A stretch of 29,768 nucleotides of DNA, taken from the NCBI GenBank assembly GCA_021806765.1, contig JAJZQR010000027.1:1-29768 (forward strand), read 5' to 3'. This document shows positions 1 to 6,536 of this stretch, in pieces. The first letter of the stretch is position 1; every line of letters starts with the position of its first letter. The notes beneath the pieces are model-generated. The model had not been told where the DNA came from. It did no database searches and worked only from the letters and a program-made list of their open reading frames with translations. A program made the translations under genes and the position numbers. Source of the DNA: Chloroflexota bacterium. GTDB lineage: Bacteria > Chloroflexota > UBA6077.

Positions 1-351
1 GACCGAGAGGATCTGCAGTCGTTGGTGGAGGGCGCGACGATGGTAGAGACCTCGACCCTGGCTCGCAGCGGACTGGAGGTGGTTCAGGAGGCCATCCTGA
101 GAGCCGTGCTCTCTGGAAGCGTCCTCCAGAGCGAGGAGTTGCTGGTCTCCAATCCTCGGCACAAGGGCGTCCTGGTGCGGGTGGAGGCTCACCTGCGGGA
201 CGCCATCGCCAGCCTCCGTGACGGCCTCCCTGCCGATTGCACGGCTTCGGACATCCGCCTGGCCGTGGACGCCCTGGGCGAGATCACCGGCGAAACCGCC
301 ACCGAGGATCTGCTGGAGACCATCTTCTCCCACTTCTGCGTCGGCAAGTAA
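1..351 (+). CDS. mnmE: tRNA modification GTPase MnmE, C-terminal fragment (5' end outside window)
   Basis: The frame is open from base 1, so the gene begins upstream; only about 116 C-terminal residues are visible. They fit the end of the MnmE G domain followed by the C-terminal helical domain: a [16 protein letters not shown] stretch, then a helical segment with [15 protein letters not shown] and [16 protein letters not shown] at the very end. The terminal Cys-x-Gly-Lys is the hallmark of MnmE; its cysteine is conserved and needed for activity. MnmE works with MnmG to install the 5-carboxymethylaminomethyl group on wobble uridine 34 of certain tRNAs, using a potassium-activated GTPase cycle. 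The fragment looks intact to its TAA stop. mnmG is not adjacent downstream; a PRC-barrel gene follows after about 140 bp. Confidence 0.95.
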   Translation, partial: DREDLQSLVEGATMVETSTLARSGLEVVQEAILRAVLSGSVLQSEELLVSNPRHKGVLVRVEAHLRDAIASLRDGLPADCTASDIRLAVDALGEITGETATEDLLETIFSHFCVGK

Positions 352-437
352 TGGCACACCCTGTGCAACCCTCGGCCGTTCTGAAGCGAGGGGAGGGCGG
401 AACCCTCCTGGTGTGACGGCGAGGTTGATGACCCTCG

Positions 438-468
438 GACAGGGGCGGGTCTCAGACCTGCCCCTGTC
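438..468. terminator. 31-nt near-perfect palindrome after mnmE
   Basis: GACAGGGGC (438-446) pairs with GCCCCTGTC (460-468), and the centre continues with GGTCT/AGACC around a single C plus one G-T wobble, giving a long stable hairpin. It lies in the gap between mnmE and the PRC-barrel gene. The tract after it (GCCATCTTGGGG) is only slightly T-rich, so it may be an unconventional terminator or a dispersed palindromic repeat rather than a classical rho-independent terminator. Confidence 0.55.
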
Positions 469-494
469 GCCATCTTGGGGCGGAGGTGGACAGG

Positions 495-1553
495 ATGCGG
501 AAGGGCAGGGAGATGGTGGGCCTGCCGGTGATTGCCCTGGCCCAGGCGACGAAGGTAGGGACTATCAGGGACCTGGTGATCGACCCCGGCCGCCGGGCAG
601 TGTCGGCCCTCCTGCTGGTCGAGGCGAAACAGCAACAGCCTTCCAAGCAGGTTCGCTATGAAGCGGTCCGTCGGGTAGGGCCGGACGCGGTGATGATCGA
701 GGATGAAGCGGCTGTGATGCCGGTCTCCGAGTATCCCCGGCTGCAAACCCTCTGCGAAGGAACCCCCCGTTTGTTGGGGCTGAGGGTGCTCACCGAAGGG
801 GGCCGTTCTGTTGGCACCGTGTCGGACGTGGTGTTGGACGAGCGTTCCGGACTGATCGAGCGGTACGAGATATCCGTCGGGCCCCTGAGGGACGTGATCT
901 CCGGAAGGATCTCTGTTTCAGCTTCCATGCCTCTAGCGGTGGGCGCCGAGTATATGGTGGTTCCCGAGTCGGCCGTGTTGGAGCGCCGGGCCCAACTGGA
1001 GCAGGGGCCGCCGCTGGTGATAGAGGTGCCTCCCCTGGCCGTCGAGCTGCCCCCTGTGGAGATCGAGCGGGTGGCTGCGGACCTGGTGGCCAGACAGGAA
1101 GATCTGGTCATCGGGATGCGGGCTAGCAGGGCCGTGGCAAACGAGGACGCGGGCGGGGTAATCTGCTACGAAGGCGAGCCCATTACCCACGAGATGGTTG
1201 ACCAGGCGAAGGCGGCGGGCAAGCTGAATGAGTTGGTCCAGGCGTCGGGGGAGGCGGCTGCCGCTGCGCTGTCTCGCGGGCTGGCGGAGCAGTATGCCCG
1301 CGTGGCCGTGGGCCGCATGGCGGGAAGGACGGTCCGCACCACGGAGGGGGACGTTCTGGTTTCCCAGGGTGACGTGGTGACTCAGGAGGTAGTGGATCTG
1401 GCGCGAGAGGCCGGGGTTCTCGACCAGTTGATGGAGGCGGTGCGGATCCCGGCTGGCGAGGGCTCGGAGCGGTGGGCGAGCGGCCGCGAGGCTGCGCAAG
1501 CTCTCTGGGCGCAGGTGGGAGAAGGTTTCGGCCGTCTCACGAGAAGGCGCTGA
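495..1553 (+). CDS. PRC-barrel domain protein with a duplicated C-terminal motif
   Basis: Start ATG 495 is chosen because GGAGGT (482-487) sits 7 nt upstream; a GTG at 486 overlaps that site. The 352-residue soluble product has two PRC-barrel-like units, roughly residues 5-80 and 90-165, the second with LLGLRVLTEGGRSVGTVSDV and the typical VGTVxDVxLD turn. PRC-barrels occur in RimM, photosynthetic reaction centre H subunits and many stand-alone proteins that bind RNA or membranes. A linker rich in Pro, Val and Glu (about 170-200) leads to two similar segments near residues 221-250 and 285-315 sharing the pattern G-x2-(I/V)T-x-E-(M/V)VD-x-A-x2-AG-x-L-x2-L. That pattern recalls short segments of RNA polymerase beta' but may be convergent. 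The actual function is unknown. Downstream it converges with a histidine kinase gene. Confidence 0.8.
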   Translation: MRKGREMVGLPVIALAQATKVGTIRDLVIDPGRRAVSALLLVEAKQQQPSKQVRYEAVRRVGPDAVMIEDEAAVMPVSEYPRLQTLCEGTPRLLGLRVLTEGGRSVGTVSDVVLDERSGLIERYEISVGPLRDVISGRISVSASMPLAVGAEYMVVPESAVLERRAQLEQGPPLVIEVPPLAVELPPVEIERVAADLVARQEDLVIGMRASRAVANEDAGGVICYEGEPITHEMVDQAKAAGKLNELVQASGEAAAAALSRGLAEQYARVAVGRMAGRTVRTTEGDVLVSQGDVVTQEVVDLAREAGVLDQLMEAVRIPAGEGSERWASGREAAQALWAQVGEGFGRLTRRR

Positions 1554-1629
1554 AGGCAAGTTGCAGATCGGGGTCTCGGCGAGCGAAGCTCCGGGGCTGA
1601 TTGCCACAGGTGTACGGGTGGGCTCTGGA

Positions 1630-1645
1630 CCCGCCGCCCGGCGGG
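1630..1645. terminator. Short GC hairpin between convergent genes
   Basis: CCCGCCG (1630-1636) and CGGCGGG (1639-1645) form a 7-bp inverted repeat with a 2-nt centre in the 157-bp spacer between the converging PRC-barrel and kinase genes. A loop of 2 nt forces the inner pair open. No T-run follows. A role in transcription end formation is only plausible from position. Confidence 0.3.
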
Positions 1646-1710
1646 CTATGTCAGGCCGGCGGCGGGGCAGCGCGCCCTGCCCTACGCATCAGAGTCTGTT
1701 TAGCGGTGTA

Positions 1711-3597
1711 CTACTCCCGCAGCGGCAGGGTAAAGTAGAAAGCTGAACCCCGTTCTGGCCGGCTTTCGAACCACATCCGACCTCTGTGGGCCTCGACGAT
1801 CCCTTTGCAGATGTGTAGAGCTAGCCCCGAGCCTTCCCAGCGAGCTTGAGAAGCGATCCCACCGCGAGAGAACGGGGCGAACAGTGATGCCTGCTCCTGT
1901 GCCGGTATGCTGATCCCCTCGTCGAGGATCGTCACGAGAGCCGTCGGAGACCTGCTCGCTGCCGTTCCCTCCCTACCGGTCTGCCCACTGGCTTCCAGCT
2001 CGGGTTGTTCTCCTCGTTCCACCCGCACCATCAGCAGCCCTCCATGAGGGGATCGCGCGACCGCGCCGGCCAACAGGTTGGTGAGCAGTTGGTCGATGCG
2101 GTTTCGGTCCCACATCCCCATCAGTTGCTCCTTGGGTAGCTCTATCTTCATCCTATACTTCGATTGCTCGCCGGCAATCCTCTGAAACCGCTCGGCTACG
2201 CCTGTTACCACGGCATTGAGGCTCGTCGGTGCTCTCTGCAGTTCCATTCGGGCTGTGGTGATAAGGGATGCGTCCGCCACGTCCCTTATCAACTCGGCCA
2301 GTCCGTCGACGTGGCGGATCATAGCTTCCAGGTTGTGCTCCACGCGGGCGATGCCATCAGGATCCTCCTTGTGCAAGGCCCTCGCACTGATTTGAGCCAG
2401 CGCCTTCACCTGAGTGAGCGAACTTAGCAACTCGTGGGAGGCCGCGGAGGTGAAGGTATCCCGGGCCTGAAGGGTCTCCCTCAGCTCTCTCTCCCTCCTT
2501 GCCGTGTCGATGGCCGCCGCAGCCAACTCTGCAAATCGTGCAGCCACGTGGAGATCGCTCTCGTCCAGTCTTCTGTCGGGGCCCGAGCCGCAGAGGAGGG
2601 CACCCAGGGGACGGGATTCGACCGTCAGGGGAACCACCAGCAGGGAGTCCAACCCGGCCAGGTCGAGAGCGTGGCGCTCCTCCGGTGATGGGAGCATCGG
2701 ACAGCCCGGGCTACTGGATATCAGGATCGGCTGGCCATCCCTCCGCGACCTGGCGATCAGGTCCCGCGCTACCCACGGGTTCTGGGCCAGCAGTTCTCGC
2801 ACGGCTTGGGCAACGGAGGGGATCCTGTGGTAGACCGCGCTGACCTCCATGCGGTCGGGGTTCTCGGGGGAAAGCAGATAGATGGCCCACGCCCCACCGA
2901 GGCCCTCCGAAGCCAGGGCTGCCGTCTCCTGCACTACCTCCTCCACTGTCGCTGCGGGCCGGAACAGCCCGCTGGCCCTCGCCAGGAGGCTCCACCGGTC
3001 CACGGTCACACCCAGGCCCAACAGCTTCTCTCGAAGCTCCTGGCCCGCCGATGCTATCCTTTGCGCCCTGCTGGGGGGAGCTGTTGAGCCGGCACCGAGG
3101 GGACTTGCCGTGCTGCGGTACTCCTCACCCCTCTCAGCCTGGCTTTCGAGGGTGTTACCCAGATGGATGACTATCTCGCAACTCTCATCTCGGGCCGCAA
3201 TTCGTCGTCGGTGTATGACTTTGGCATAGCCGAAGTTGCGGGCCCCGATATCGCCGAAGAGCGAACCGGTCAACCGGCACAGGTTCGGTGCGGAGTGGAT
3301 CAGATCGCCGAAGGGGCAGCGGAGGCAGCCGATAGCCACCTTCTCCAGATTGGCGCCGGTGAGGAATGAGTCTCCTCCGATGGAGTTGTACACATCCACG
3401 ATAATGTGCCCGTACTTCTCCGTGGAGAGAGACCGACGAATACCCCAGCCCCTCTTGTACCACTCTTCGACGCGCGCTCCCATGAGGAGCCCCAGCGTGG
3501 TCATCCAGGCTGAAGTCGCCTCTGCTCCGAGAGCGGCCTCCCAGAGAACGGCCGTTGTACCAATGATGTTAGACGCCAGGTCGCGGTCGAGTCGCAT
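1711..3597 (-). CDS. Hybrid-input sensor histidine kinase: Cys-containing sensor, GAF, HisKA, degenerate HATPase
   Basis: 628 residues, no obvious membrane segment. ATG 3597 has a GAGG site about 8 nt upstream. Residues 1-150 form an input domain with cysteines C91, C94, C107 and C140 (GCLRCPFG, NLC, SCEIVIHL); I think it resembles the methanogen output domain 1 (MetOD1) type, which could bind metal or a cofactor, but this is uncertain. Residues about 205-365 look like a GAF domain. HisKA follows with phosphoacceptor H388 in SHELLSSL. The ATPase part is unusual: the N-box reads LLTNLLAGAVARSP, with Gly511 where the Mg-coordinating Asn normally sits; the G1 box is DEGISI rather than DxGxG; G2 GSGLAL is kept. 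It probably signals to the response regulator encoded 81 bp upstream on the same strand. Kinase activity may be weak or absent. Confidence 0.85.
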   Translation of the reverse strand: MRLDRDLASNIIGTTAVLWEAALGAEATSAWMTTLGLLMGARVEEWYKRGWGIRRSLSTEKYGHIIVDVYNSIGGDSFLTGANLEKVAIGCLRCPFGDLIHSAPNLCRLTGSLFGDIGARNFGYAKVIHRRRIAARDESCEIVIHLGNTLESQAERGEEYRSTASPLGAGSTAPPSRAQRIASAGQELREKLLGLGVTVDRWSLLARASGLFRPAATVEEVVQETAALASEGLGGAWAIYLLSPENPDRMEVSAVYHRIPSVAQAVRELLAQNPWVARDLIARSRRDGQPILISSSPGCPMLPSPEERHALDLAGLDSLLVVPLTVESRPLGALLCGSGPDRRLDESDLHVAARFAELAAAAIDTARRERELRETLQARDTFTSAASHELLSSLTQVKALAQISARALHKEDPDGIARVEHNLEAMIRHVDGLAELIRDVADASLITTARMELQRAPTSLNAVVTGVAERFQRIAGEQSKYRMKIELPKEQLMGMWDRNRIDQLLTNLLAGAVARSPHGGLLMVRVERGEQPELEASGQTGREGTAASRSPTALVTILDEGISIPAQEQASLFAPFSRGGIASQARWEGSGLALHICKGIVEAHRGRMWFESRPERGSAFYFTLPLRE

Positions 3598-3678
3598 GGT
3601 CGCGTCCTCTATCCGTAGAGATAGAGTGGCTGACGTAGCCCTCTCTGCAGGGTTGTCGGAGCGAGGAGAACTCCCTCC

Positions 3679-4074
3679 TCAGACCATCCACGACTGCGAC
3701 TCCCTGCTTCTGGAGAGGGCGCGCTCCAATGCGCTCACCAGCCTGCTAGGGTCGAAGGGTTTGGTCATGAATCCCTGTATCCCCTGGTCTACGATCTCCT
3801 CCACTTCCTCAAAGGCGTACGCCGTCACCACCACGACCGGGATCCTTTTCCAATCGGGATCGCGCCGGAGCAGGGTGGCAAGCCGAAAGCCTGACATCCC
3901 GGGAAGGCCGAGGTCGAGGACTATGGCATCACAGGGCGCCGCGTCGAGAAGTTGGCAGGCCTCCACCCCATCGTGAGCTGGAACGACGTCGTATCCGGCC
4001 TGTTCCAGGTTGACCCGCATGATGTCGAGCATCTCGGGCTCGTCCTCTACTACCACCACTCGTGATCCTGTCAT
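3679..4074 (-). CDS. Single-domain response regulator (REC only)
   Basis: About 131 residues forming just a receiver domain: acidic pair E10/D11 in VVEDEPEM, phosphoacceptor D54 in VLDLGLPG, T84 in VVVTAYA and K105 in MTKPFDP. There is no output domain, so it acts by protein contact or as a phosphate relay (CheY/Spo0F style). Four start codons crowd the 5' end (GTG 4083, ATG 4080, TTG 4077, ATG 4074); ATG 4074 lies 9 nt from the GAGGGG site and gives the usual short N-terminus. It precedes the GAF kinase gene by 81 bp on the same strand, which suggests the pair work together. The spacing leaves room for a separate promoter for the kinase. Confidence 0.9.
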   Translation of the reverse strand: MTGSRVVVVEDEPEMLDIMRVNLEQAGYDVVPAHDGVEACQLLDAAPCDAIVLDLGLPGMSGFRLATLLRRDPDWKRIPVVVVTAYAFEEVEEIVDQGIQGFMTKPFDPSRLVSALERALSRSRESQSWMV

Positions 4075-4433
4075 CAACATCACCCCCTCAGCCGCTCAAT
4101 GGGGACCGGTGGCTGGTCCGCATGCCACCTCGGGATCTTCAGGCCGCTCGCACGGGAGAACTCCGCCAGTACCCCCAGACATTCTCTTCTCAGGCGCAGC
4201 CAGGTGATGTTATCCCCTTTGCCATACCCCCTAACTCGTCCCGGCGACGGTGGGACCGGCAGCCGGTGGTTTGGCTCCGAATAGCATAGATGCCGTCTGT
4301 ATAGTACAGCAAAGACGTGAAATAGAAGATGAATACCCATAAACGGGGGATTAAAACTCTGTGGCTTGATCTGCTATAATCGAGAAGTCTCGCGGTTTCG
4401 ACGATGGAGCCGCCGTACCGGAGGAGAGACCAG
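4075..4433. other. Divergent intergenic region between the two response regulator genes
   Basis: A 359-bp spacer with no gene I can support. Its right part (about 4280-4380) is much more AT-rich than the surroundings and carries the promoter of the OmpR-type regulator. A small palindrome CTGTATAGTACAG (4297-4309) lies about 40 bp upstream of that promoter and is a possible regulator-binding site. I see no convincing promoter for the minus-strand regulator. Confidence 0.5.
4351..4380 (+). promoter_or_regulatory. Extended -10 sigma-A-type promoter for the OmpR/PhoB regulator
   Basis: TATAAT at 4375-4380 is a perfect -10 hexamer preceded by TGC, giving the extended TGnTATAAT form. A weak -35, TTAAAA (4351-4356, 4 of 6 matches), is spaced 18 bp away. 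Transcription would start near 4387, leaving a leader of about 47 nt before the GTG start. Confidence 0.7.
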
Positions 4434-5180
4434 GTGAAGATACTGGTGATGGATGACTCTCCAGAGGTGCACGAATTCGTCACTGTGGGCTTCAGTCTGC
4501 AATGGCGCGAGATTGAGGTCCTCGATGCTCGAGATGGTGATACCGTGCTGGACATGGTGGAGCGCGAGCGTCCCGACCTGGTGCTGCTGGACGTCGCCAT
4601 GCCTGGCATCGATGGTTACGACACGTTGCGACGGTTGCGTGAATTCTCCGACCTGCCAGTGATCGTACTCACGGCGAGGAGCGGTGTCCTGGACAAGGTG
4701 AAAGGGTTGGAGTTGGGTGCCGATGACTACATCACCAAGCCTTTCGACCATCTGGAGCTTCTGGCAAGAGTAAAGGCGCTATTGCGTCGATTGGACATGC
4801 CCCAGCCCAGTACCTGGGCCGCTTCCTTCGAGTGTGGGGACCTGACGATCGACTTCGCGGCCCGTCTGGTACGGGTGAAGGGCGAACCGGTTCCCCTGAC
4901 GGCCATTGAGTACAAGCTGCTGTACCACTTGGTGCGCAACGCGGGGCGGATACTGCCTCACAGGTTGCTGCTTGGCAAGGTCTGGGGGCAGGAGTGTGCG
5001 GACGAGGTCAACTACCTCCGGGTCTACATCCGGCGGCTGCGGCGCAAACTCGAGGCGGATCCGGAGCATCCCCAATACATCTTGACGGAGCGGGGGACCG
5101 GGTATCGATTCCGTGAGGCTCGTAACCGGCTAACCCCGTGTTCTCTTCTCCAGACTCTCTCCTCAGGCTCCGTCCTGTAA
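4434..5180 (+). CDS. OmpR/PhoB-family response regulator (KdpE-like layout)
   Basis: I choose GTG 4434, 7 nt after GGAGGAG, giving the family's usual MKILVMDDSPE start; the upstream ATG 4404 adds ten unlikely residues. The 248-residue product has a receiver domain (D7/D8, phosphoacceptor D53 in LLDVAMPG, T80 in IVLTARS, K102 in YITKPF) and a winged-helix DNA-binding domain from about 125 to 225, with VPLTAIEYKLLYHLV, the recognition-helix region NYLRVYIRRLRRKLE and the terminal hairpin TERGTGYRF. It is a phosphorylation-controlled transcription factor. A PAS histidine kinase gene follows 257 bp downstream on the same strand and is its likely partner. Roughly 20 residues beyond the wing (ending LSSGSVL) are not typical and look like a read-on tail. 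Confidence 0.92.
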   Translation: MKILVMDDSPEVHEFVTVGFSLQWREIEVLDARDGDTVLDMVERERPDLVLLDVAMPGIDGYDTLRRLREFSDLPVIVLTARSGVLDKVKGLELGADDYITKPFDHLELLARVKALLRRLDMPQPSTWAASFECGDLTIDFAARLVRVKGEPVPLTAIEYKLLYHLVRNAGRILPHRLLLGKVWGQECADEVNYLRVYIRRLRRKLEADPEHPQYILTERGTGYRFREARNRLTPCSLLQTLSSGSVL

Positions 5181-5437
5181 GGTCTTCTCGGTGGCCGTTA
5201 TCCACTCGCTTCCGTAGCTGGTCCCGGTGAACTGGCGGTGATCCATGATGAACTCGCCGCGTTACTGATGTCGTCAGGAGTTGGGTCAAAAATGCGGCAC
5301 GTATAGTGCGCGCCGTGGGAGGTCGTCGGGTCCGGCAGCGTCGACTGGGGGGTCGCCGAGCAGGGTATCCGTCTTCGGCTAGATTGCGCGGGCGTGGTGT
5401 GGAACTGCAGTGGTTTCTTGTATGACTGGAGCCGACT

Positions 5438-6517
5438 ATGGCGCCGACGTATGCCAGCCAGCTAAACGCGCTCCTGGCGAATCTGGCCGAGGGGGTGGTG
5501 ATACTAGATGCCGTGGGGACCGTCATCCTGGCGAACCAGGCCGCCCGGGAGATCATGGGCGTGGCCTTCGAGGAGGCCCAGGGAGCGCTAACCCAGGACC
5601 TCGGCCGCTTGTCTCGGCAGGACGGTACCCCGTTGCCCCTGGAGGAGCAGCCCATCCGCCGGGCTCTAAAGGGTGAGCGGTTTGCTGGGGTGGAGGCGTT
5701 CTTCCTTCGCCCCGACGGGGCGCGGCGCTGCCTTCTTTTTGCTGGAGCTGCCCTTCGGGACGAGGCGGGCCGGGTACGGTTCGCCCTCGTTCTCTGCCAC
5801 GACATCAGCGAGCGGCGGGAACTGGAAGGGATGAAGGATGAGTACCTGTCGATAGTCTCTCACGACCTGCGAGCGCCGCTCACGGTCATCCTGGGGCAGG
5901 CCCAAATGATCCAGCGATTGGCAGATCGGGAGCATCCCGTCTTCCGGAGCGCCGATGCTATCGTGATGGAGGCCCGGCGGATGAACAGGATGATTCAGGA
6001 CCTGGTCGACTCGGCACGACTGGAATCCGGGCAAGTGCGGCGGAACTGTGTCCGTTTGGACCTGCGGGCGTTCCTGTTGGAGATGAGAGAGCGCATGGGC
6101 GAGGCAATGGACGCCGAACGCATCAGGGTGGAAGCCTCGGAGGATATACCCGCCGTTCTGTCCGATCCGAACGATCTGGAGCGGATCCTGATGAATCTGC
6201 TTACGAACGCCCTGAAGTACTCGGACTCCGGCACCGAGGTCACTGTCACCTTGGTGTCACGTGGCGGGGAGGTCGTGACCTCGGTGTCGGATCTCGGTCC
6301 AGGTATCTCGCCGGAAGAACTGCCCCATCTGTTTCAGAGGTACCATCGAACTCGCCGGACGAGAGGGACCCGCGAGGGTCTCGGCCTGGGCCTATACATC
6401 ACAAGGATGCTGGTCGAGGCCTACGGTGGGAACATCTGGGTAGAGAGCGAAGTGGGCAAGGGGAGCACTTTCCACTTCAGCCTGCCCGCCTCGACGCTTG
6501 CCGACGTCGAGGCGTGA
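5438..6517 (+). CDS. PAS-domain sensor histidine kinase
   Basis: ATG 5438 is preceded by GGAG with 6-nt spacing. The 359-residue protein has no membrane segment, so it is probably cytosolic. Residues 8-125 form a PAS domain (LAEGVVILDAVGTVILANQAA, ending HDISERRELE). HisKA follows with H142 in SHDLRAPL, a dimerisation helix (MIQDLVDSARLESGQ), and an intact ATPase: N-box NLLTNALKYS with N257, G1 DLGPGI with D285, and G2 GLGLGL at 314-319. All catalytic motifs are present, unlike the kinase at 1711-3597. It likely phosphorylates the OmpR-type regulator encoded just upstream. The signal is not readable from sequence; a PAS domain could hold heme, flavin or a small ligand. The 257-bp spacer before it contains only a poor promoter candidate. 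Confidence 0.92.
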   Translation: MAPTYASQLNALLANLAEGVVILDAVGTVILANQAAREIMGVAFEEAQGALTQDLGRLSRQDGTPLPLEEQPIRRALKGERFAGVEAFFLRPDGARRCLLFAGAALRDEAGRVRFALVLCHDISERRELEGMKDEYLSIVSHDLRAPLTVILGQAQMIQRLADREHPVFRSADAIVMEARRMNRMIQDLVDSARLESGQVRRNCVRLDLRAFLLEMRERMGEAMDAERIRVEASEDIPAVLSDPNDLERILMNLLTNALKYSDSGTEVTVTLVSRGGEVVTSVSDLGPGISPEELPHLFQRYHRTRRTRGTREGLGLGLYITRMLVEAYGGNIWVESEVGKGSTFHFSLPASTLADVEA

Positions 6518-6536
6518 TGGGGCGGGCTTGGTCGAG

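Noticed and set aside
5281..5307. Promoter TTGGGT...TATAGT before the PAS kinase
   Set aside because: The -10 is fair but the -35 is weak and the spacing is only 15 bp; not listed as a feature.
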